Positions 1-4,366 of a DNA stretch of 7,062 bases are shown here, one piece after another. The notes beneath the pieces are model-generated. The model searched no databases, had not been told where the DNA came from, and was given only the letters and a program-made list of their open reading frames with translations. The position numbers and the translations under genes are program-made. The first letter of the stretch is position 1. Each line of letters starts with the position of its first letter. This DNA is from Chloroflexia bacterium (lineage in GTDB: Bacteria; Chloroflexota; Chloroflexia; Thermomicrobiales; JALYUS01), in the NCBI GenBank assembly GCA_025924435.1, contig JAICIL010000236.1, positions 1 through 7,062 on the forward strand, written 5' to 3'.

Positions 1-475
1 ACAGCGTTGGTCCCTCCGCCGTCCACCGGCTGTTGACGCGGGGGTGCGCGCGCACCGCGATCACCATGCCGCGCAGGATGAAGGGCATGTACGTCAGCGG
101 CACGCCGTGCTCCGTCTCGAATGCCGCGCGCATCGCCGTCCGCGTCGCGACCAGCGCCGTCCAGTCTACCGTGGTGTAGGTGCGCTCCATCGGCACCTCG
201 CGCACCGTCCGCGTCAGGTTCTCCGCCGTCATCCGCCGGATGCGCGAGAGCGGAATCAAATCGGAGGCCTGAGGCTGGGAGGGCGGTTCGAGCACCGCCC
301 CTCCGCTGCCCTCCGCTGCCCGCCGCCCGCTGCCCGCTGCCAAAATGTCATCGCGCGTCACGCGGCCATCGCGGCCCGTCCCGGTGACGGTCGCGGGGTC
401 AATGCCGAGGCGCGCGCTCAACACCCGAACGGCGGGCGAATACCAGACGCGCTCCCCCTGCGTTGTCGCACCCAT
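1..475 (-). CDS. 2-oxo acid dehydrogenase E2 (dihydrolipoamide acyltransferase), 5' part, no lipoyl domain
   Basis: The frame is open from ATG 475-473 to the left edge, giving 158 residues with the C-terminus missing. Residues about 11-47 are a peripheral subunit-binding (E3-binding) domain: the motifs YSPAVRVLSARLGID and GTGRDGRVTRDDIL are typical. A Gly/Ala/Ser-rich linker (about 45-70) follows, then the start of the acyltransferase domain (IPLSRIRRMTAENLTRT from residue 74; later PFILRGMVIAVRAHPRVNS). In known E2 enzymes this domain moves an acyl group from lipoamide to CoA; the catalytic HxxxDG would lie outside the window. The start is supported by AAGGA at 483-487, 7 nt upstream. Usual E2 proteins begin with one or more lipoyl domains. 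Here only a palindromic repeat separates the gene from nudC, so the lipoyl domain is either encoded elsewhere or lost. Which oxo acid is used (pyruvate, branched-chain, 2-oxoglutarate) cannot be told. Confidence 0.9.
   Translation of the reverse strand, partial: MGATTQGERVWYSPAVRVLSARLGIDPATVTGTGRDGRVTRDDILAAGSGRRAAEGSGGAVLEPPSQPQASDLIPLSRIRRMTAENLTRTVREVPMERTYTTVDWTALVATRTAMRAAFETEHGVPLTYMPFILRGMVIAVRAHPRVNSRWTAEGPTL
304..341 (-). repeat. GGCAGCG heptad repeats inside the E2 linker
   Basis: Read on the minus strand from 341, the units are GGCAGCG, GGCAGCG, GGCGGCG, GGCAGCG, then a GAG spacer and another GGCAGCG. They encode roughly residues 45-58 of E2 (AAGSGRRAAEGSGG). The unit is the same as in the intergenic palindrome at 1443-1512. 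Because 7 is not a multiple of 3, successive units are read in different frames, yet all give small or charged flexible residues and no stop. Confidence 0.85.
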
Positions 476-490
476 CGGCTCATCCTTTCC

Positions 491-590
491 TTGAACCGCG
501 AAGGCGCGAAGGGCGCGAAGGGAGAAAAGAAGAGAAAAATTCCTCTCTTCTCCCTATTTCCTTCGCGTCCTTCGCGCCTTCGCGGTTCAA
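491..590. repeat. Palindromic repeat A (GCGAAGG type), between nudC and E2
   Basis: A perfect 22-bp inverted repeat forms the ends (491-512 and 569-590; outer sequence TTGAACCGCGAAGGCGCG). GCGAAGG recurs at 498, 506 and 515, a spacing of 8-9 bp, and the arms continue imperfectly inwards. The centre (about 524-558) is A/G-rich on one side and T/C-rich on the other. The nudC stop TGA (587-589) lies inside the right arm, and the left end is 3 bp from the E2 Shine-Dalgarno. The repeat could fold into a long hairpin in the nudC-E2 transcript. There is no T-run after the stem, so it does not look like an intrinsic terminator. Confidence 0.92.
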
Positions 591-1429
591 TCTCCCGCCC
601 CTACCGCACCGCTGTGCTTGGCGATGAAGGCGTCAATCAGTTTGCGGGCGATGCTGAGGCTCGGCGGGACGCGGGGCAGCGCGTCGTGGCGGAACCAGCC
701 CGCCTCCGCGACCTCGCGCGGGTCAACACGAATCTCGCCGCCCGCGTAGGTGGCGGTGAAGCCGACCATCAATGAGTTCGGGAAGGGCCAGGACTGGCTG
801 CCGAAATAGCGGATGTCCTTCACCTCGATGCTCACTTCCTCGCGCAGCTCGCGGCGGACGGTCTCTTCGAGCGACTCACCCGCCTCGACGAAGCCCGCGA
901 GGACGCTGAAGAAGGCGGCGGGGAAATTCGCGTTGCGCGCCAGCAGCAGTTCGTCGCCGCGCTCGACGGCGACGATCACCGCCGGGGCGATGCGCGGGTA
1001 GTTGACGAGGCCGCAGTTCGGGCATTCCGTCGCGCGGTCCACGGCGTGGTAGACCGTGCGCGTGCCGCAGTGGCCGCAGAACCGGTGCGTGCGATCCCAC
1101 GCGATGATCTGCACCGCCCGCCCGGCGAGGAAGAAGAGATCGTCCGGCAGCCGCCCGTAGAGCGCGCGCAACCCCTCGAACCGCATCCCCTCCGGCGGCT
1201 CCGTCGCTTTGTCCACCTCGGCGGCGAAGCAGTGGTCGCCGTCCAAGGTGCCGAGGTACTGCGTGCGCACCGGCGCGATGCCGATGGCGCTCACATCCTC
1301 GATGTGCGGCAGCGTCGCGCCGCTGTCCGTCTCCCGCACGAGCAGATTGCTCTCGCGGAAGACCCACCACCACGCCGCCCCGGATCGTGACTTCGGCGGC
1401 TTAATCCCCGCAACAAACGCGCGTTCCAT
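587..1429 (-). CDS. nudC: NADH pyrophosphatase / NAD-RNA decapping Nudix hydrolase NudC
   Basis: The 280-residue product matches NudC in full. It has a variable N-terminal domain (1-110), a zinc ribbon with Cys118, Cys121, Cys136 and Cys139 (CGHCG and CPNCG), and a Nudix domain with the box at 179-201 (GFVEAGESLEETVRREL then REEVSIEV). The NudC-specific motif SQSWPFPNS follows at 211-219. Family members hydrolyse NADH to NMNH and AMP with Mg2+ or Mn2+ and remove NAD caps from RNA in the cytoplasm. Two family positions differ: Ser200 replaces the usual Gly of the Nudix box, and Ser213 replaces Pro in SQPWPFP. I chose ATG 1429 because GGAGG at 1434-1438 lies 4 nt upstream. An upstream ATG at 1549 would add 40 residues translated from the repeat at 1443-1512 and has no ribosome site. 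The stop codon lies in repeat A. E2 follows on the same strand after 111 bp. Confidence 0.95.
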   Translation of the reverse strand: MERAFVAGIKPPKSRSGAAWWWVFRESNLLVRETDSGATLPHIEDVSAIGIAPVRTQYLGTLDGDHCFAAEVDKATEPPEGMRFEGLRALYGRLPDDLFFLAGRAVQIIAWDRTHRFCGHCGTRTVYHAVDRATECPNCGLVNYPRIAPAVIVAVERGDELLLARNANFPAAFFSVLAGFVEAGESLEETVRRELREEVSIEVKDIRYFGSQSWPFPNSLMVGFTATYAGGEIRVDPREVAEAGWFRHDALPRVPPSLSIARKLIDAFIAKHSGAVGAGD

Positions 1430-1442
1430 GATCCCTCCAGTT

Positions 1443-1512
1443 GGCAGCAGGCAGTTGGCAGCGGGCAGCAACAGATACTGCCTGCTGTCTGCTGCCCGCT
1501 GCTTGCTCTCTA
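1443..1512. repeat. Palindromic repeat B (GGCAGCN heptads), upstream of nudC
   Basis: Seven-bp units run without gaps: ggcagca, ggcagtt, ggcagcg and ggcagca from 1443 to 1470, then a short centre (1471-1477). Reverse-complement units follow (ctgcctg, ctgtctg, ctgcccg, ctgcttg) to 1505, with a decayed ctctcta at 1506-1512. The best perfect arms are 13 bp (1458-1470 with 1490-1502). The element lies in the divergent spacer between nudC and the plus-strand membrane gene, ending 5 bp before the nudC ribosome site. A nudC transcript starting farther upstream would carry it as a 5' hairpin. Confidence 0.88.
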
Positions 1513-1671
1513 GTATGCCATGCGGTCGCGCATTGCGGCGCGGATGCATTCCGGGTGAATTGGGGAACGCGCTGGTATCCGGCTTGCGGGGAGAGGGAAA
1601 CCGCGCTATCTCTCCACGGAGGTGGGCATGCCGGATGCTGGTGATCGCGCGGGCATGAAAGGAAATCTCTC
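1513..1671. other. Divergent spacer between nudC and the membrane-protein gene
   Basis: This stretch should hold the promoters of both divergent genes. No strong sigma-70 pair stands out on either strand. On the plus strand a weak candidate is TTGCGG (from about 1584) followed about 16 bp later by CTATCT. There is no clear operator or terminator. The only other visible signal is a ribosome-site-like GGAGG at 1618-1622 in front of a short ORF. Confidence 0.4.
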
Positions 1672-1690
1672 ATGGCATCGCCACTGCTGA
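1628..1690 (+). CDS. Possible 20-residue leader ORF ahead of the membrane-protein gene
   Basis: ATG at 1628 has GGAGG (1618-1622) 5 nt upstream, which is a better ribosome site than that of the following gene. The frame reads MPDAGDRAGMKGNLSWHRHC and stops with TGA, overlapping the first 19 nt of the membrane-protein gene in another frame. It could be a leader peptide coupled to the downstream start, or chance. The peptide shows no run of one amino acid that would suggest attenuation. Confidence 0.2.
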   Translation: MPDAGDRAGMKGNLSWHRHC

Positions 1691-2148
1691 CAGGGGCGGC
1701 CGCCGGTGCGGTCGGCACTGTTGCCCTCAATATCGCCACGTATGTGGACATGGCGGTGCGCGTCAGGCCCGCGAGCGGCGTCCCGGCGAAATTGGTCGGC
1801 GTCATCGCGGACAAAGCCGGCGTTGATCTCGCGATAGGTATGGGGGAGGATGCGAAGGAAGAGGAGCAAAATCGCCAGAGCGGGTTGGGAGCATTGATCG
1901 GCTACGTGAATGGGTTGGGGGTCGCGGCGCTCTATGGCGCGGTGCGTCCTCACCTGCGTTGGATTCCCATGCCGGTCGCCGGGGTCGCGCTCGGCCTCGC
2001 CGCGATGGCGGCCAGTGATGTGCCGATCGGCGTTTCGGGCGTCAGCGATCCATCCACGTGGGCGCCCGAAGATTCGGCCGCCGATCTCGTTCCCCATCTC
2101 ATCTACGGGCTGGTGACGGCGATGGCGTACGATGCCTTCGCGGAGTAG
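1672..2148 (+). CDS. Small integral membrane protein of unknown function
   Basis: The 158-residue product starts at ATG 1672 with AAGGA at 1659-1663, 8 nt upstream. Hydrophobic segments lie at about 4-25, 71-92, 98-117 and 136-156, so three or four membrane helices are likely. The Gly/Ala-rich start (LLTGAAAGAVGTVALN) could be the first helix rather than a cleaved signal. A charged loop at 58-69 (GEDAKEEEQNRQ) separates helices 1 and 2. Motifs such as SGLGALIGYVNGLGV, GVSDPSTWAPED and DLVPHLIYGLVTAMAYDA resemble, from memory, unnamed membrane proteins of Actinobacteria and Chloroflexota; I cannot assign a function. It is the only clear plus-strand gene in the window, is divergent from nudC, and converges on nuoK with a 6-bp gap. 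Confidence 0.85.
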   Translation: MASPLLTGAAAGAVGTVALNIATYVDMAVRVRPASGVPAKLVGVIADKAGVDLAIGMGEDAKEEEQNRQSGLGALIGYVNGLGVAALYGAVRPHLRWIPMPVAGVALGLAAMAASDVPIGVSGVSDPSTWAPEDSAADLVPHLIYGLVTAMAYDAFAE

Positions 2149-2154
2149 CGCGCG

Positions 2155-2490
2155 TCAGTCCGCCGCCGGCCGGTCGTATTCGTCCGTGGAGAGCATAGCT
2201 TCCAGTTCCGTCACCGGGTCCGCGACGCTAGTGCGCTGGCTGAGGCGGACGATGAGAGCGAGGCCGACGACGACTTCCGCCGCCGCGATGGTGATAACGA
2301 AGAGGGCGACGATTTGCCCCTCAAGGTTGCCCCACCGCCGCGCGTAGGCGATCAGCGCGAGGTTCGCCGCGTTGAACATCAGTTCCACCGCCATGAAGAG
2401 CGTCAGCGGCGTGCGGCGCGACAAGACGCCGAACAGCCCCGTCGCGAACAGGAACGCACTCAGCAGGACATACCCATTCGTCGGCAACAT
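2155..2490 (-). CDS. nuoK: NADH-quinone oxidoreductase subunit K
   Basis: The product has 111 residues with three membrane helices (about 4-22, 29-50 and 58-84). It is an antiporter-like (MrpC-type) subunit of the complex I membrane arm. The two helix glutamates needed for proton translocation in E. coli NuoK, Glu36 and Glu72, are present at the same numbers (LFMAVELMFNAANLALIAY and ITIAAAEVVVGLAL). The polar, acidic tail 85-111 makes it about ten residues longer than the E. coli protein. ATG 2490 is preceded by GGGAG (2497-2501) with 6 nt spacing. The frame stays open upstream to 2763, but that extension only reads through repeat C and the end of nuoJ. nuoK is the last nuo gene here. Confidence 0.96.
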   Translation of the reverse strand: MLPTNGYVLLSAFLFATGLFGVLSRRTPLTLFMAVELMFNAANLALIAYARRWGNLEGQIVALFVITIAAAEVVVGLALIVRLSQRTSVADPVTELEAMLSTDEYDRPAAD

Positions 2491-2511
2491 CAGGGGCTCC
2501 CATCGAAAACT

Positions 2512-2611
2512 TGAACCACAGGGACACAGAGGACACAGAGGAATACGAAGAAGGAAAGAACTATTTTTCTTTCTCTGTGCCTCTCTGTATCCTCTGTGTC
2601 CCTGTGGTTCA
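2512..2611. repeat. Palindromic repeat C (GACACAGAG type), between nuoJ and nuoK
   Basis: A perfect 22-bp inverted repeat forms the ends (2512-2533 and 2590-2611; outer sequence TGAACCACAGGGACACAG). GACACAGAG is repeated exactly at 2523-2531 and 2532-2540, a 9-bp period. The centre is A-rich then T-rich (around 2541-2575), and imperfect CTCTGTG units fill the right half. Its plan and its TGAACCRC ends match repeat A, although the unit sequence differs. It fills nearly all of the 130-bp nuoJ-nuoK spacer, starting 8 bp after the nuoJ stop and ending 10 bp before the nuoK ribosome site. Confidence 0.92.
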
Positions 2612-2620
2612 TGCGGATTC

Positions 2621-3103
2621 CTAGCGTTCGTGGCGGCTGAGCATGACGGCGCCGACGGTGGCAGCAAGCAGCAGGGCGGAAACGACTTCAAGCGGGAAGA
2701 GGTAGCCGGAGAAGAGCGCCGTCCCGACCGCCTCAACGCCCGCCGGGACGTTCGGCGCCGCATTGGGCAGCGTCGCCTGCACCACCGCCGCGCCGACGAT
2801 CAGGAGCGTGGCGATGCCGAGGCCGATCGCGATGCCGCGCTCGCCGAGGAACTTGCCCCGGCTCTCCTCCAGGTCCGGCCCCAGGAGCGTGAGGATGAAG
2901 AGGAAGAGCACCATGATGCCCCCCGCATAGAGGAGGAGTTGCGCCACGGCGAGGAATTCCGCGCTCATCGAGAGATACAAAAGTGCGAGGCATGCCGTGT
3001 TGAGCACGAGCGTCAGCGCGATATGCACCGGGTTGCGGAGCGTTACCACCCCCACCGCCGTGATCGCCGCCAGCGCGGCAACAAGCCAGAAAACGATGGT
3101 CAT
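2621..3103 (-). CDS. nuoJ: NADH-quinone oxidoreductase subunit J
   Basis: The 160-residue product has five predicted helices (about 3-20, 27-48, 52-75, 88-110 and 135-156), as expected for this subunit near the quinone cavity of complex I. The conserved helix-3 region reads AEFLAVAQLLLYAGGIMVLF with Tyr59-Ala-Gly-Gly, the site of the pi-bulge linked to coupling in known structures. NPVHIAL near residue 24 is also typical. ATG 3103 is preceded by GGAG at 3114-3117 (10 nt) and GAGG at 3106-3109 (2 nt), neither ideally placed. In most operons nuoJ follows nuoI directly; here the toxin gene ends 18 bp upstream, so nuoJ expression probably depends on transcription through the toxin-antitoxin pair. 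Confidence 0.95.
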   Translation of the reverse strand: MTIVFWLVAALAAITAVGVVTLRNPVHIALTLVLNTACLALLYLSMSAEFLAVAQLLLYAGGIMVLFLFILTLLGPDLEESRGKFLGERGIAIGLGIATLLIVGAAVVQATLPNAAPNVPAGVEAVGTALFSGYLFPLEVVSALLLAATVGAVMLSRHER

Positions 3104-3121
3104 ATCCTCAATTCTCCGCCC

Positions 3122-3478
3122 TTAGAGATCAAGGAGTGTCCGCAATCGGTCCTCGATCATCGCTATCGTGTTGGAAGAAACAGATCCCCATCGTTCGAGG
3201 AGCCGCACAACGGTAATCGAGCGGATATCCTCGCATTTGGCGAAACTCGGTTGCCGTAAACCGCCTTCGGGAGGGGTGATCGGTACGTGCAGCGGCAGAC
3301 GTCGTTGCCGCGTCGTGATTGGTACAGCAATGACGCGGCGCGCGCCTCCGCTGTTGAAAATATCCGCCGAGACGATCATGGCAGGACGTGTGCCGCCCTG
3401 TTCGTTCTCGCGCACTGGGTCGAAGGTCGTCAGCCAAACGTCTCCCCGCACAGGAGTCGGTTTCGTAGACGTGCTCAA
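3122..3478 (-). CDS. mazF: MazF/PemK-family endoribonuclease toxin
   Basis: The 118-residue product is a MazF-type toxin; family members cut single-stranded mRNA at short sequences and halt growth. The opening motif RGDVWLTTFDP (11-21) is diagnostic, followed by GGTRPAMIVSAD (28-39) with Arg31, and VPITTRQRRLPLHVPI (52-67) with Thr55. By alignment from memory, Arg31 and Thr55 match the catalytic Arg and Thr of B. subtilis MazF, so the active site looks intact. The likely start is TTG 3478, whose TTGA overlaps the antitoxin stop TGA (3475-3477) and suggests coupled translation. A GTG at 3451 just before RGDVW is the alternative. The stop is TAA. The gene is AT-richer than its neighbours (29 of 60 G+C in 3121-3180). 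Confidence 0.93.
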   Translation of the reverse strand: MSTSTKPTPVRGDVWLTTFDPVRENEQGGTRPAMIVSADIFNSGGARRVIAVPITTRQRRLPLHVPITPPEGGLRQPSFAKCEDIRSITVVRLLERWGSVSSNTIAMIEDRLRTLLDL

Positions 3479-3729
3479 AACTCATACTCATCGTCTTCGA
3501 GACCGTCCATGAGGGTTCCTTCCCAGAGGGCGATCTCTGCTTCCTCTTCCGCCCACTCCTCGGAGGTCATCGCGGCATAAATCTCGTTCGTACGCTCCAA
3601 CATCCTCTCCCGTCGGTAGCGTTCCACGGCGAGGGCAATAATTGTCTCAATGGACTCGTGCTCCTGCTCGGCGAGTTCGCGCAATTTTCCTTGGACATCA
3701 TCCGTGATCTGGACGGTTGTGCTGACCAT
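3475..3729 (-). CDS. mazE: Ribbon-helix-helix antitoxin, MazE-like, partner of the MazF toxin
   Basis: The 84-residue product has the layout of a ribbon-helix-helix antitoxin. A short strand (TTVQITDDV, 4-12) would insert in the DNA major groove as a dimer. Helices at about 12-23 and 26-44 follow, then a linker and a strongly acidic C-terminal segment (56-84, with many Glu and Asp plus Trp59 and Trp69). That tail probably wraps the toxin and blocks its active site. The fold is inferred from sequence pattern; the position directly before a MazF gene, with a 4-nt TTGA overlap, supports the assignment. ATG 3729 has AAGGAG at 3736-3741 with 6 nt spacing. Such antitoxins usually repress their own promoter, which would lie in the 51-bp spacer upstream. 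Confidence 0.87.
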   Translation of the reverse strand: MVSTTVQITDDVQGKLRELAEQEHESIETIIALAVERYRRERMLERTNEIYAAMTSEEWAEEEAEIALWEGTLMDGLEDDEYEF

Positions 3730-3780
3730 GAGCGGCTCCTTCGCATTACATACTCATAGTCTACCATCATACAGAGGCGA
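3730..3780 (-). promoter_or_regulatory. Possible toxin-antitoxin promoter/operator in the nuoI-mazE spacer
   Basis: This spacer is clearly AT-richer than the nuo genes. On the minus strand it holds TATGAT (3766-3771), one mismatch from a consensus -10 box, and a second TATGAG at 3753-3758. No good -35 is seen; the matching position falls in the end of nuoI. ATGAGTATG at 3749-3757 recurs at 3483-3491, 5 nt before the toxin start. The site may be an autoregulated promoter, but the evidence is weak. Confidence 0.3.
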
Positions 3781-4272
3781 CTATTCGCCCGCGTCCACCC
3801 GCGTGCGCGGGTCCGGTTCGTTCGGCTTCAGGAGCAACATATCCTTTGTATAGATAAAGTCGCCCCGGTCCGAGTCCGCTAGTTCATACCACGGGCCGAG
3901 GACGACCGCCTCCACCGGGCAGGCTTCCTCGCAGTAGCCGCAGAAGATGCAGCGAATCATGTTGATCTCGTACCGCTCGGCGTACCGCTGGCCGTGCGAG
4001 ACCGGGTCGTCCGGGTCGTTCTCCGCCGCCTTGACGTAGATCGCCTCGGAGGGGCAGGCGGCGGCGCAGAGTTCGCAGCCGATGCACCGCTCCGTCTCGT
4101 CCTCGTTGCGCAGCAGGAGATGCCGCCCGTGGAAGCGGGCCGCGACCTCCTTGCGCTGCTCCGGGTACGAGACCGTCTCCGGTTTGCGCACGAAGTTGCG
4201 CAGCGTCGTGCCCATCCCCTTCGCCAGCCCGGCGGCGTCCTGCATCAGGCTCGGTTTCTTCTCGCGTGCCAT
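3781..4272 (-). CDS. nuoI: NADH-quinone oxidoreductase subunit I (2x[4Fe-4S])
   Basis: The 163-residue product is the ferredoxin-like subunit carrying clusters N6a and N6b, which relay electrons along the peripheral arm of complex I to N2. Both 8-Cys motifs are intact: Cys63, Cys66, Cys69 and Cys73 ([18 protein letters not shown]), and Cys108, Cys111, Cys114 and Cys118 ([18 protein letters not shown]). The N-terminal amphipathic part ([22 protein letters not shown]) is the usual membrane-surface segment. ATG 4272 is the natural start, but its ribosome site is only GGGGGA at 4 nt, and the first base of that G-run is the edge of repeat D. The stop is TAG at 3781, followed by the toxin-antitoxin pair. 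Confidence 0.97.
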   Translation of the reverse strand: MAREKKPSLMQDAAGLAKGMGTTLRNFVRKPETVSYPEQRKEVAARFHGRHLLLRNEDETERCIGCELCAAACPSEAIYVKAAENDPDDPVSHGQRYAERYEINMIRCIFCGYCEEACPVEAVVLGPWYELADSDRGDFIYTKDMLLLKPNEPDPRTRVDAGE

Positions 4273-4280
4273 TGTTCCCC

Positions 4281-4366
4281 CAGTAGTCAGTAGTCAGTAG
4301 CCAGTAGACGGTAGTCAGTAGTCAGTAGGGTATCATTCTGTCTACTGTCTACCGTCTACTGGCTAC
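4281..4366. repeat. Palindromic repeat D (CAGTAGN heptads), between nuoH and nuoI
   Basis: Seven gapless 7-bp units (CAGTAGT, CAGTAGT, CAGTAGC, CAGTAGA, CGGTAGT, CAGTAGT, CAGTAGG) fill 4281-4329. Four reverse-complement units (CTGTCTA, CTGTCTA, CCGTCTA, CTGGCTA) fill 4338-4365. The arms 4297-4325 and 4338-4366 pair with 27 of 29 matches around a 12-nt loop, including 18 perfect outer base pairs. The last unit contains the nuoH stop codon TAG, and the other edge touches the nuoI ribosome site. The unit differs from repeat B, but the 7-bp period is the same. Confidence 0.93.

Noticed and set aside
476..586. Lipoyl domain coding sequence before the E2 start
   Set aside because: The 111 bp between nudC and E2 are mostly repeat A and contain no DKA-type lipoylation motif in any minus frame I read.
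491..590. Repeats A-D as Rho-independent terminators
   Set aside because: None has a GC stem followed directly by a T-run on the minus strand, and they lie between genes that must be co-transcribed (nuoH-nuoI and nuoJ-nuoK).
44..775. Plus-strand 243-residue ORF across E2 and nudC
   Set aside because: It is antisense to two well-recognised genes, its protein is rich in Arg, Ala and His with no domain, and it translates repeat A.
2372..3259. Plus-strand 295-residue ORF rich in Glu, Arg and His
   Set aside because: It is antisense to nuoJ, nuoK and the toxin gene and reads through repeat C; the composition is the usual shadow of GC-rich membrane-protein genes.
3129..3491. Alternative 120-residue minus-strand ORF overlapping the toxin
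   Set aside because: It is a different frame of the mazF gene and lacks the RGDVW and GGTRP motifs found in the 118-residue frame.
4281..4366. CRISPR array or VNTR-type locus at the CAGTAG repeats
   Set aside because: Units are 7 bp with no spacers and there are no cas genes; the second half is in reverse complement, so it is a palindrome made of tandem units.
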